A stretch of 64,000 nucleotides of DNA from contig NZ_JAKHSK010000003.1 in NCBI RefSeq assembly GCF_023499215.1, forward strand, positions 170,492 through 234,491, in the 5' to 3' direction. A model generated the notes under the pieces. It was given only the letters and a program-made list of their open reading frames with translations, made no database searches and was not told the origin of the DNA. The stretch is from Zunongwangia pacifica. GTDB taxonomy: Bacteria; Bacteroidota; Bacteroidia; Flavobacteriales; Flavobacteriaceae. Numbering within the stretch: the stretch's first letter is position 1; each line of letters starts with the position of its first letter. Shown piece by piece: positions 35,173 to 43,999 of this stretch. A program made the translations under genes and the position numbers.

Positions 35173-37484
35173 AAATAAGGAAGTACAGCATCATATTTTT
35201 AAGTGCTTTAGGTTTGATGAATGCCTGTAGCGTAGATAAATATATTCCTGAAGACGAATATCTTTACCGGGGAGCCGATATTACGCTAATACCCGACACC
35301 ACGTCTATAGAAGATTTGGATAAAGTAAAATTAGAACTTCAGAATGTGCTTGTTCCTAAACCTAATACTAAGTTTTTGGGTGGTTATCCCGGTTTATATT
35401 TTTATTACAAAGCACAACGTGAAAAACCAGGTTTTATCAATAAATTTTTAAATAAAAAAATAGGTGAAGAGCCGGTTTATTTAAGTGACGTGGAGGTAGG
35501 CAATACAGAAGATTTAATTATAAATCGATTAGAAAATCGAGGTTTTTTTTATAGCCGGGTGAGCGCAGATGTAAACACTAACGATAAAAAAAAGACAGCG
35601 ACTGCCGCTTACGATGTAGGGGTTACCACACCTTATAAAATGGAAACGTACCAGTTGGTAGAAGACAGCCTACCCATTTATAACGATATGAAACCAATGG
35701 TAGCAGAAAGTCAGTTTTTTAAAGATATGCGCTTTGATCTTACTAATATGAAGAAGGAACGGGAGCGTTTAGATAAAGCTCTTAAAGAAGAGGGATATTA
35801 TAATTTTAATTCAGGATTTTTGCTTTTTCAGGCAGATACTAATCAATACGATAATAAGCGCTTTGATCTTTATTTAAAAGTCAAAAAAGATGTCCCGGAG
35901 AAAGCTTTAATCCCCTATAAAATTTCAAAAGTTAATATTTATCCCAATAGTGCTATAGAGCGGGATTCTTTAGAGAAAGGTAAAGTTCGGTTTAATAACA
36001 AAACCTTTGTTCAGGATCAGGATAGTGTCTTTTTTCTGCCAAAGCGGTTAGATCCGTTTGTTTTAATTGAAGAAGGGGATTATTATAGCCCAGATAATTC
36101 TAGATCGACCAGTAGACGTTTAGGATCTATTGGTGCGTATAAATTTATCAATATCGATTATCAGGAAATAGATACGTTAGCCAATGATAGTATAGGTGCG
36201 CTAGAAGCCAATATTTATTTATCTCCATTAAACAAGCGAGCGATCAGGGCCGAATTACAGGGGGTAACCAAATCTAATAATTTTGCAGGGCCAAGTCTTG
36301 CGGTTTCGTTAACCAATAGGAATTTATTTAAAGGCGGTGAAATTTTAAATATTCAGGCTCGTGTAGGGTACGAAGTTCAGGTAGCTAGCGGTAATAATAC
36401 CGGTTTAAACAGTATTCAATTAGGTTTGGGAAGTGATCTTATTTTTCCAAGGTTATTATTTCCGTGGCAATTTAACGAAGACTTTTTTGAATATGACATC
36501 CCTAAAACCAAGATTAGTTTAAATGCCGATTATTTAAGACGTAGTCAGCTTTTCGCTTTAGGATCGGCTTCTGCAACTTTTGGGTATATCTGGAACGCCA
36601 ATCGCTATGTGACCCATACCTTCGATCCGGTTGCTGTAACTTATGTAGATTTGATCAACACGACTACCGAGTTTAATGAGGTACTAAAACAGAATCCCTA
36701 TTTGCAAAGTAGCTTCGATCAGCAGTTTATTGCAGGATCACTATACAGTTTTACCTACAACGGAATGGTGGATCAAAACGATACCCATCAGTTTTTTGTA
36801 AATTCTACATTAGATATTGCGGGAAATTTATTAGATCTTATTAGCGGGCATTCTGAAGAAGATCCGCAAACCGTTTTTAATTTAGAATATGCGCAATACG
36901 CTAAAGCTGATGTTGATTTTAGATATCATCTAAATTTTGGCGGAGGTAAAAAAGTGGCTACCCGACTTTTTGCGGGCTATGGAATGCCTTATGGAAATTC
37001 TGATATTATGCCTTTTACCAAGCAATATTTTTCAGGAGGGCCATATAGTGTACGGGCATTTAGGATTAGGCAATTAGGACCGGGAGTTTATAATCCTGAA
37101 GCTAATACCAATCAAAATACCGATGAAGAAAATGTTATTAATACCGATTATTTTGATCGCGCCGGGAACATTCGGTTAGAAGCCAATATAGAATATCGTT
37201 TTCCGCTTTTTCCACCTTATGTAAATGGTGCTGTCTTTGCCGATGCCGGTAATGTATGGACTTCCAAAAACGAAGATAGTCTGCCTGGAGGGCAGTTCAG
37301 TTCTAATTTTTTAAATGAATTAGGAATTGGCACGGGAGTAGGCGTACGCGTAGATATTCAAGGATTTGTGATTCGTTTTGATCTAGCGGCACCTATGCAC
37401 GATCCTTCTCTACCAGAAGGGGAACGCTGGACGTATGATTTTGGCAGTCCTATTTTTAATTTCGCAATTGGATATCCATTTTAG
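35169..37484 (+). CDS. tamL: Outer-membrane Omp85-family lipoprotein TamL (TamA-like)
   Basis: 771 residues. Lipobox LMNAC (Cys20) marks the Bacteroidota lipid-anchored TamA form called TamL. POTRA-like domains (about 70-360: VYLSDVEVGNTEDLIINRLENRGFF, LIPYKISKVNIYPNS, YYSPDNSRSTSRRLGSIGAYKFINID) lead into a 16-strand barrel (about 370-771). The L6 loop motif is near 625 (FSGGPYSVRAFRIRQLGPG) and the C-terminal strand ends NFAIGYPF. It is the outer-membrane partner of TamB and is translated with it (ATGA overlap). Confidence 0.93.
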   Translation: MKIRKYSIIFLSALGLMNACSVDKYIPEDEYLYRGADITLIPDTTSIEDLDKVKLELQNVLVPKPNTKFLGGYPGLYFYYKAQREKPGFINKFLNKKIGEEPVYLSDVEVGNTEDLIINRLENRGFFYSRVSADVNTNDKKKTATAAYDVGVTTPYKMETYQLVEDSLPIYNDMKPMVAESQFFKDMRFDLTNMKKERERLDKALKEEGYYNFNSGFLLFQADTNQYDNKRFDLYLKVKKDVPEKALIPYKISKVNIYPNSAIERDSLEKGKVRFNNKTFVQDQDSVFFLPKRLDPFVLIEEGDYYSPDNSRSTSRRLGSIGAYKFINIDYQEIDTLANDSIGALEANIYLSPLNKRAIRAELQGVTKSNNFAGPSLAVSLTNRNLFKGGEILNIQARVGYEVQVASGNNTGLNSIQLGLGSDLIFPRLLFPWQFNEDFFEYDIPKTKISLNADYLRRSQLFALGSASATFGYIWNANRYVTHTFDPVAVTYVDLINTTTEFNEVLKQNPYLQSSFDQQFIAGSLYSFTYNGMVDQNDTHQFFVNSTLDIAGNLLDLISGHSEEDPQTVFNLEYAQYAKADVDFRYHLNFGGGKKVATRLFAGYGMPYGNSDIMPFTKQYFSGGPYSVRAFRIRQLGPGVYNPEANTNQNTDEENVINTDYFDRAGNIRLEANIEYRFPLFPPYVNGAVFADAGNVWTSKNEDSLPGGQFSSNFLNELGIGTGVGVRVDIQGFVIRFDLAAPMHDPSLPEGERWTYDFGSPIFNFAIGYPF

Positions 37485-37490
37485 ATAAAA

Positions 37491-38150
37491 TTAATGTTGT
37501 TTTTTTGATCCGAAGCAAAGGTCACTGGCATCACCAAGTCCGGGTACAATATAACCTCTGTCATCTAACTTTGGGTCTATGGCGGCAATCCATAAATGCG
37601 TATTCTGCGGAAATTCGTCATCAAGAAGTTTTAAACCTTCTTCAGCACCAATTACTGCCACTAAATGGATCTCTTTTGGAGTTCCCATTTGTTTTAAAGC
37701 CTGCATTACATTTACAAATGAACGCCCTGTAGCCAGCATGGGATCGGCAAGGATTAATGTTTTTCCGTTTAGAGAAGGAGAAGCCAGATATTCTACTTTA
37801 ATTTCAAATTCTTCACCATCGTTAGGATGATGCCTATAGGCTGAAATAAATGAGTTTTCAGCATCGTCAAAATAATTTAAAATTCCGTTATGTAATGGAA
37901 CACCGGCACGAAGGATGGAACAGATTACAATATCATTAGCCGGGATATCAATTTTAGAAGTGCCCAGCGGAGTAGAAATGTCTTTAGTGGTGTATTGTAA
38001 TTTACTGCTTAGTTCGTAACTGAGTATTTCTCCCAAACGTTCTATATTTCTGCGGAAGCGCATACGATCCTGCTGAACGTTAACGTCACGAAGTTGGGCA
38101 ATAAATTTGTTGGCAATCGAGTTATTATTTAATAAATGATGAACGTGCAT
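37491..38150 (-). CDS. upp: Uracil phosphoribosyltransferase
   Basis: 219 residues. PRPP-binding motif TLILADPMLATGRSFVNVMQAL, the flexible loop RHHPNDGEEFEIKVEYLASP, the ICSILRAGVPLHNGIL segment and the C-terminal uracil-binding IDPKLDDRGYIVPGLGDASD. It converts uracil and PRPP to UMP (pyrimidine salvage). The stop converges with tamL with only 6 bases between, so transcripts must overlap. Length normal for the family. Confidence 0.94.
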   Translation of the reverse strand: MHVHHLLNNNSIANKFIAQLRDVNVQQDRMRFRRNIERLGEILSYELSSKLQYTTKDISTPLGTSKIDIPANDIVICSILRAGVPLHNGILNYFDDAENSFISAYRHHPNDGEEFEIKVEYLASPSLNGKTLILADPMLATGRSFVNVMQALKQMGTPKEIHLVAVIGAEEGLKLLDDEFPQNTHLWIAAIDPKLDDRGYIVPGLGDASDLCFGSKKQH

Positions 38151-38335
38151 CGATTATAAATTTTGGTGTTAGATGCATTAAATATACAAACTATCATAAA
38201 GGATTCCATTCTGAAGGGCTTTAGAATTTTTTCAGAAATAGGTATTGATTGGTGAAAAAGCTGAAATTCGATATAAAATAGATTATTTTTGGCTATATTT
38301 TTGATTATTATTCTGAAGTTAATTCCGCAGAAAAA

Positions 38336-38953
38336 ATGAAAAACATAAGTTTGAGTTTAGTTTTATTGCTCTTTGCCCTTAATTTTATTCAGGCTCAGGA
38401 AATCCCGAGTACCAATAATACCGGCGGATCCATAAAGCCGGCTACCAGCGGTAGCAATTCTATCTTTCTTCCACGGGTGGATAACGAGGTGGAAGATATT
38501 TTTATGAAAAAGGAAGAGCCTAAGATTAATATGCGCCAGGATAAAAACGGACTCTTAACCGAAGGGGATCGTGTTGCGGCAGAGTGGAAAGCCGATAAAA
38601 AGGCCAAAAGTGAATATGCCAAAGATCAATATCTTGGAGATGTAAAAACTAGCGGTAAATTTGTGGAATTATACTGTAGGGATCACGAATTTGTAGATGG
38701 AGACCGGGTGAAAATCACCGTTAATGGCGAAGTGATTTTTAATAATTTAGCATTAACAGGTTCTTATAGACCAATATTGGTAACTTTGCAAAGTGGTTTT
38801 AATACTATAGAATTTGAAGCTTTAAATCAGGGATTATCTGGGCCTAATACAGCAATGTTAAAAGTTTTTGGTGAAGATGGCCAAGAGTTAGTCTCAAAAG
38901 AATGGAATCTTCTTACCGGGGCAAAAGCCAGCTTAATGGTGGTAAAACAATAG
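38336..38953 (+). CDS. Unknown secreted protein
   Basis: 205 residues, signal peptide ending NFIQAQ (about residue 21). A low-complexity Ser/Gly/Asn/Thr linker is followed by a Lys-rich helix. The C-terminal domain (about 95-205) is beta-rich: FVELYCRDHEFVDGDRVKITVNGEVIFNNLALT, YRPILVTLQSGFNTIEFEALNQ, GPNTAMLKVFGEDGQ. It looks like a small beta-sandwich. I do not recognise a named family. It diverges from upp and ends before a terminator. Confidence 0.7.
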   Translation: MKNISLSLVLLLFALNFIQAQEIPSTNNTGGSIKPATSGSNSIFLPRVDNEVEDIFMKKEEPKINMRQDKNGLLTEGDRVAAEWKADKKAKSEYAKDQYLGDVKTSGKFVELYCRDHEFVDGDRVKITVNGEVIFNNLALTGSYRPILVTLQSGFNTIEFEALNQGLSGPNTAMLKVFGEDGQELVSKEWNLLTGAKASLMVVKQ

Positions 38954-38999
38954 TATAGGATATATTTGTTCTTTTTTAGAATTATATTTTTATAAAAGT

Positions 39000-39032
39000 A
39001 CGGCTCGTTTTAAAGCGAGCCGTCTTGTTTTA
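39000..39032. terminator. Terminator between the unknown secreted protein and nhaA
   Basis: 8-bp perfect stem ACGGCTCG/CGAGCCGT (39000-39023) with an 8-base loop and a T-rich tail. It may serve both converging genes. Confidence 0.85.
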
Positions 39033-39071
39033 AGTCAATTTCGCAATCGCTATCAATTTGTGGCTTAGTTG

Positions 39072-40391
39072 TTATTTAGTTTTGCTAATGCTATTTAGAT
39101 AAGAATAGCCAATAAAACCTGCTAAAATTGATGCGGTAAGAATACCTATTTTCGCTTGAGTCAGCATTGTGGGATCATCGTAAGCAAGTTCGGTCACAAA
39201 TAACGACATTGTAAAACCAATACCACCTAAGCAACCTACGCCATAAATATGTTTCCAATTTACACCTTTTGGTAATTTACAAAGTTTTATGGCAACCAGT
39301 AAACGGGTAAAGAGAACAATCCCACAAAACTTACCAATAATTAAACCGATGATGATCCCTAAAGTAATGGGGCTTAAGAAAAAATTAAAAGAATTGGTGT
39401 TTATCGTAACTCCTGCATTGGCAAATGCAAAAATAGGAAGTACAAAGAAATTTATAAACCTATATAAACCATATTCCAAGCGTTGCAATGGAGAGATCGC
39501 CTCTTTGGTAAGTAGTGAAATTTTTTGAATGATAACTTCCGTTTCTTCGCTATGCTTACTTAATTTTTTAGGATTTTCATTTTTGGTAATCTGAAAAGAC
39601 AGGGATTTTATTTTTCGTAAAAAAAGCGGCGTTTTTATAGTAGAGGTGTTTGGTATGGCAAATGCAGCCAATACTGCCGCAATTGTAGCGTGAATCCCTG
39701 AAAGTGAAACAGCTAGCCATAATCCCCCAAAGCCTACAAGCATATAGAAAAGGATATTTTTAATACCTATATAGTTAGCGAGAATCAAAATACCTAGAAA
39801 TATAGCGGCAATACCCAAATTATAAAATGAAATTTCTGAGGTATAAAATAAGGCAATGACTAAAACGGAACCCAAATCGTCAATGACTGCAATGGCGGTA
39901 AGGAAAACTTTTAGAGATAATGGTACTTTGTCACCAAGAAGATATAATAGTCCCAGGGCAAAAGCAATATCGGTGGCCATTGGGATTCCCCAACCTCCAA
40001 TTGCCGGGGTACCATTATTAAATAGGCTAAAAATAATGGCAGGTATAATCATACCACCAATGCCTGCTATTAGCGGCAAAAGAGCTCCTCTAAAAGAAGA
40101 TAGTTCACCATGTAACACTTCCTTTTTAATTTCAAGACCAATAGAGAAAAAGAACATTGACATTAATCCATCATTGATCCAGTGTAAAACACTCTTGTTA
40201 ATTACAAAGTCATTTATACCAATATAAATGTGTTGCTCCCATAAGCTATGATAAATTTCAGATAGGGGAGAATTGGCAATAATCATGGCCAATACCGCAG
40301 CACAAATTAAAAGAATACCAACAGATGTTTGTTTTTCAATAAAATTCTTAACCGGTAAAACCAGGTACTGGTCTAAAGGTGATTTCTTCAT
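39072..40391 (-). CDS. nhaA: Na+/H+ antiporter NhaA
   Basis: 439 residues from the ATG at 40391; a TTG 21 bases earlier (40412) is the other possibility, but the ATG gives the family start MKKSPLDQYLVLP. Twelve helices. The transport site IAVIDDLGSVLVIALF has the two adjacent aspartates (equivalent to Asp163/Asp164 in E. coli). It has KKEVLHGELSSFRGALLPLIAGIGGM, and an unusually long charged loop (about 268-295) in the middle. It exchanges Na+ for H+ and controls pH and salt in marine cells. Alone on this strand. Confidence 0.95.
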   Translation of the reverse strand: MKKSPLDQYLVLPVKNFIEKQTSVGILLICAAVLAMIIANSPLSEIYHSLWEQHIYIGINDFVINKSVLHWINDGLMSMFFFSIGLEIKKEVLHGELSSFRGALLPLIAGIGGMIIPAIIFSLFNNGTPAIGGWGIPMATDIAFALGLLYLLGDKVPLSLKVFLTAIAVIDDLGSVLVIALFYTSEISFYNLGIAAIFLGILILANYIGIKNILFYMLVGFGGLWLAVSLSGIHATIAAVLAAFAIPNTSTIKTPLFLRKIKSLSFQITKNENPKKLSKHSEETEVIIQKISLLTKEAISPLQRLEYGLYRFINFFVLPIFAFANAGVTINTNSFNFFLSPITLGIIIGLIIGKFCGIVLFTRLLVAIKLCKLPKGVNWKHIYGVGCLGGIGFTMSLFVTELAYDDPTMLTQAKIGILTASILAGFIGYSYLNSISKTK

Positions 40392-40752
40392 GACGGCTAT
40401 TTTTATGGACAAAAAATGTAGTGTGGTTATCCAAACTTAGCGAAATAGCTTTTTTAGGATTATGACAAATATCAGTGGAGATTTAATTTCACTTTATTAA
40501 AAAGAAGAAGATGTATGGAGAAATATAATGAAATACTTTCTTTAAAGTACTAGAAGTTTAAGGTATGTGTAAGATAAAACTTATTTGTAAACTACCTGAA
40601 TACAAGCATTGGAGCATTTAATCTCGATTATCGCGTACATCATGAAACCTCTTCTACTTCCCTGAAATTATAACATGAATTTAGCATACAAAATGTTAAA
40701 TGCTAAGTAGCTTTATAGCGAATTTGATATTAAAGCTAAAAAATTATTAAAC
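40392..40752. other. Divergent region between nhaA and the glutamate-synthase-like gene, containing repeat copy E
   Basis: About 360 bases without a gene. 40587-40637 is copy E of the dispersed repeat, in plus orientation, aligning over about 50 bases with the minus strand of 4114-4164 (GTAAACTACCTG, then CAAGCATTGGAGCATTTAATCTCGATTATCG). Elsewhere it is A/T-rich with no clear promoter box. As other copies of the repeat follow genes, this one may mark the scar of a deleted gene. Confidence 0.6.
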
Positions 40753-42282
40753 ATGAGAGAAGCCATACGCTTTACTCTAATTATATCCATAATTGTTGGA
40801 TTAATTATTTTCACCAATATTTGGCCTGTTTGGGGATTTTCTATCTTCGGAATTATACTTTTTAGTATAGGCATTTATGATATTTTTCAAAAAGAGCATA
40901 GCATTTTACGTAATTTTCCGCTGCTGGGACATATGCGATATATGCTAGAGCTTATAAGTCCTGAAATTCATCAATATTTTATTGAAAGTGATACCGATGG
41001 CAAACCCATAGATCGTAACCATCGATCTTATATTTACCAACGTGCTAAACTCGAGAAAGAGACGCATCCTTTTGGGACACAATTAAATGTGGAAGCCGAG
41101 AACTTTAAATGGATGCAACATAGTATCTATCCTGCAAAAGTTAAAAAGGAATATCCACGGGTTACTGTAGGTGGCCCAGATTGTAAACAACCCTATTCGT
41201 CTTCATTATTCAATATTTCAGCAATGAGTTTTGGGGCACTTAGTAAAAATGCGATTGAGTCATTAAATAAAGGGGCAAAAGCAGGAAACTTTTTTCACGA
41301 TACCGGTGAAGGAGGAATTTCAGACTATCATCGCTGTGGGGGTGACCTGGTTTGGGAAATAGGTACAGGATATTTTGGTTGTCGAACGGAAGAAGGCAAT
41401 TTTGATCCTGAAAAATTTGAAGAGAAAGCCAACTGGCCTGAAGTGAAAATGATAGAAATTAAAATTTCTCAAGGTGCAAAACCTGGTCATGGCGGAGTTT
41501 TACCGGCTTCAAAAAACAATGATGAAATTGCTACTATAAGAGGGGTAAAACCACATACCGATGTTCTTTCTCCTCCTGGACATAGCGCATTTAGCGATGC
41601 CGAAGGTTTATTAGCCTTTGTACAACAGCTAAGAACACTATCCAACGGAAAACCGGTGGGATTTAAACTAAGTATAGGCTCAAAGGATGAATTTCTTGAG
41701 ATTTGCGAAAAAATGGTTGAAACGGGGATTAAACCAGATTTTATTGTAGTAGATGGAGCTGAAGGAGGTACTGGCGCTGCCCCAATAGATTTTTCGAACT
41801 ATGTAGGGATGCCCTGGGAGAATGCCCTAATTTTTGTGGTAGATGCCTTAAATGGTTTCGGTTTAAAAAAAGATATTAAAATTTTTACCGCTACAAAAAT
41901 ATTTACGGCATTTGATATTTTTAAGGCCTTGTGTATTGGGGCTGATATTTGTAGCTCTGCTCGTGGAATGATGCTTGCTTTGGGCTGTATACAAGCTTTA
42001 CGTTGCGATACGAACAAATGTCCTACTGGTGTAGCCACAAATAACAGAAGGCTTATGAATGGATTGGTGGTAGAGGACAAGTGGAAGAGGGTTAAAAATT
42101 ACCAACAACAAACCTTAGACGATTTCTTAGAACTTTTTGCAGCGGCGGGATGCAATGAATTGTCAGAATTAAACCGAACTATGATCAATAAAAAAATAAA
42201 CGATACCATCCAATCTTACTCGGTATTTTACCCTGCGGTGGCTAGCGGGGCCTATTTAAAAGAAGAGCAAATAGCTCCTTAA
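40753..42282 (+). CDS. Membrane-anchored FMN-binding glutamate-synthase-like protein
   Basis: 509 residues. Two N-terminal membrane helices (about 5-25 and 28-45), absent from true GltB, lead into a TIM-barrel FMN domain: ISAMSFGALSKNAIESLNKGAKAGNFFHDTGEGG, KISQGAKPGHGGVLPASK, DFIVVDGAEGGTGAAP. The Fe-S cysteines are in GCIQALRCDTNKCPTGVATN. It resembles GltB domain 2 but lacks the amidotransferase and GltD partners. The product and donor are unknown. It lies 22 bases upstream of a UspA gene. Confidence 0.9.
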   Translation: MREAIRFTLIISIIVGLIIFTNIWPVWGFSIFGIILFSIGIYDIFQKEHSILRNFPLLGHMRYMLELISPEIHQYFIESDTDGKPIDRNHRSYIYQRAKLEKETHPFGTQLNVEAENFKWMQHSIYPAKVKKEYPRVTVGGPDCKQPYSSSLFNISAMSFGALSKNAIESLNKGAKAGNFFHDTGEGGISDYHRCGGDLVWEIGTGYFGCRTEEGNFDPEKFEEKANWPEVKMIEIKISQGAKPGHGGVLPASKNNDEIATIRGVKPHTDVLSPPGHSAFSDAEGLLAFVQQLRTLSNGKPVGFKLSIGSKDEFLEICEKMVETGIKPDFIVVDGAEGGTGAAPIDFSNYVGMPWENALIFVVDALNGFGLKKDIKIFTATKIFTAFDIFKALCIGADICSSARGMMLALGCIQALRCDTNKCPTGVATNNRRLMNGLVVEDKWKRVKNYQQQTLDDFLELFAAAGCNELSELNRTMINKKINDTIQSYSVFYPAVASGAYLKEEQIAP

Positions 42283-42304
42283 CCAAATATCAAAAAATTA
42301 GATT

Positions 42305-42763
42305 ATGAAAAAAGTCTTAATTGCCATCGATTATCATCCAAATTCAGAGGTGGTGGCTACTGCCGGTTACGAGCTGGCTAAAAGTATGAATGCAGAGGTT
42401 TGTTTACTTCATGTATTGGCTGAGGTTTCTCATTATGGTGTGAATTATTCCGAATTTCTTGGTTACCCGGGATATCAAAATATGGGGTTTGATTTGGGGG
42501 TAACGGCACAATTGCAGGAAATGGCTCAGGAATACCTGAAGACGGCTAAAAAACAATTTAATGATGATAAAATTTCTACCGCTTTAGAAATAGGAGATAC
42601 TCATCGTGGTGTACTTAAATATGCGAAAGAATGGGGCGCAGATTTAATTGTTATGGGCACACATAGCCACTCTACTTTAGAGAAGGTACTTGTTGGCACA
42701 GTGGCCTCGAAAGTTTTAGAAAAAACCGAAGTACCGGTTTATATGGTTCCTATTAAAAAGTAA
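42305..42763 (+). CDS. Universal stress protein, UspA family
   Basis: 152 residues, one Usp domain: KVLIAIDYHPNSEVVATAGYELAKSMNAEVCLLHVL at the start and the ATP-binding DLIVMGTHSHSTLEKVLVGTVASKVLEKTEVPVYMVP at the end (G-x2-G-x9-G-S/T type). Probably binds ATP and is made in stress. It follows the glutamate-synthase-like gene by 22 bases, so they are one operon. It ends 3 bases before repeat copy B. Confidence 0.92.
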   Translation: MKKVLIAIDYHPNSEVVATAGYELAKSMNAEVCLLHVLAEVSHYGVNYSEFLGYPGYQNMGFDLGVTAQLQEMAQEYLKTAKKQFNDDKISTALEIGDTHRGVLKYAKEWGADLIVMGTHSHSTLEKVLVGTVASKVLEKTEVPVYMVPIKK

Positions 42764-42765
42764 AC

Positions 42766-42880
42766 AACCTAGGGGCAAGCCCATGAGGCATTCGATAGAG
42801 GCAAAATTTCAATTCCGAGGCATCCCGCTTGCTATCGGGACGGGGTATTAAACCCTTTGGCGGTGCCAATAAAAGATCTG
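42766..42880 (+). repeat. Dispersed intergenic repeat, copy B (after the uspA stop)
   Basis: The best-preserved copy: CCTAGGGGCAAGCCCATGAGGCATTCGATAG, then AAATTTCAATTCCGAGGCATCCCG, CTATCGGGACGGGGTATTAAACC and GGCGGTGCCAATAAA. It matches the minus strand of 2050-2175 along its whole length. Inside is the short hairpin TCCCG-N8-CGGGA. It fills the space between two converging genes, starting 3 bases after the uspA stop. Confidence 0.75.
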
Positions 42881-42884
42881 GAGA

Positions 42885-43346
42885 CTAATAGGTCTCCAGA
42901 TCTTTTAAAGAAGATACAATTGTTATCGTATGTTTAATTTCGTCTAATTGTCCTTCTAAAACCCTTAGTATATCATCACTAAAATGATATTTGGCCATTG
43001 CTATTTCATACTCTGCAGCACTTTCTTGCTCTCCCTCTAAGCATTCTTCCAAGATTACTTCATCTCTATTATCGCTAAAAATAGTTTTTAGATCCATCCA
43101 GGTACGTTGTAAAGTACCCTTAAAGGTACCGGTGTTATGGGGCACCTGATCGATCTGATAAATTTCCCTTTCCAGTTCTTTAGCAAATCTGGCACGTTGT
43201 TCAGCCTGTGTGAGTAGGAAATTCTTTAAAAGATCACTTTCCGTATCTTCCAATCCGCTTTTAAACACTTCTCCGGCATCGTGGTTTTTCTCCAAAAGCT
43301 CCTGCAATGCCTGGGCAATTTCTATAGGGTCTTCAATCTTTTTCAT
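42885..43346 (-). CDS. DUF2383/PA2169-like four-helix-bundle protein
   Basis: 153 residues, all helix by eye. Helices A-B hold IAQALQELLEKNHDAGEVFKSGLED and NFLLTQAEQRARFAKELEREI; helices C-D hold CLEGEQESAAEYEIAMAKYHFSDDILRVLEGQLDEIKHTITIVSSL. The layout resembles a ferritin-like bundle; the E-x-x-E and H-x-x pattern of metal-binding ferritins is only partly present. Members of PA2169/DUF2383 are stress-related with unknown biochemistry. It faces uspA end to end, consistent with a stress neighbourhood. Confidence 0.72.
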   Translation of the reverse strand: MKKIEDPIEIAQALQELLEKNHDAGEVFKSGLEDTESDLLKNFLLTQAEQRARFAKELEREIYQIDQVPHNTGTFKGTLQRTWMDLKTIFSDNRDEVILEECLEGEQESAAEYEIAMAKYHFSDDILRVLEGQLDEIKHTITIVSSLKDLETY

Positions 43347-43456
43347 AGGAATATGATAAATACTTTGCCAAAATTAGTTCATGTATTATGGTTAAGCTCT
43401 TAATTATTTATAAATTCACCTGGATTTAGCTTTTGGTGTTAATTAATCTAAATTTT

Positions 43457-43999
43457 ATGCGAACCTACATTGCCATTTTAAAAGGAATAAATGTTGGAGG
43501 CCACAAAAAAATAATGATGGCAGATCTTAGGGAAATACTTAGCGAAATAGCATGTTTTGGAGAAATTAAAACGTATATCCAAAGCGGAAATATAGTTTTT
43601 AGTGCTTCAGAAGAAAATACTGATATTCTGGAAAATCTTATTCAGGAAAAAATCGCAAATCATTATGGTTTTCAGGTAAGTACCATCGTTCTTTCTAAAG
43701 AACGTTTAACCTGTGTAATCGATAATAATCCTTATGCCAAAGAAGATATAAAGCGTTTACATTGCTGCTTTCTTAAGACTGAACCTATTTTAGAACATCG
43801 CCAGAAATTAGAAAATTTTGATGCTTCTCCCGATGCGTTTAAAGTAGAAAAGAACCGTATGTATATTTGTTGTGCAACCGAGCGTTATAGTAAATCGAAT
43901 ATAAATAACAACGTTGCAGAAAAACTACTGAAGATTGACTGTACCACCCGAAATTGGAAAACCTGCATTAAACTTTTAGAAATGGTTAAAAGCTTATAA
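43457..43999 (+). CDS. DUF1697 family protein
   Basis: 180 residues from the ATG at 43457; the open frame starts 24 bases earlier, but the family begins MRTYIAILKGINVGGHKK. ADLREILSEIACFGEIKTYIQSGNIVFSA and the C-terminal NNNVAEKLLKIDCTTRNWKTCIKLLEM are the DUF1697 signatures. Cytoplasmic, alpha/beta, function unknown. It overlaps the next, converging gene by 6 bases. Confidence 0.88.
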   Translation: MRTYIAILKGINVGGHKKIMMADLREILSEIACFGEIKTYIQSGNIVFSASEENTDILENLIQEKIANHYGFQVSTIVLSKERLTCVIDNNPYAKEDIKRLHCCFLKTEPILEHRQKLENFDASPDAFKVEKNRMYICCATERYSKSNINNNVAEKLLKIDCTTRNWKTCIKLLEMVKSL

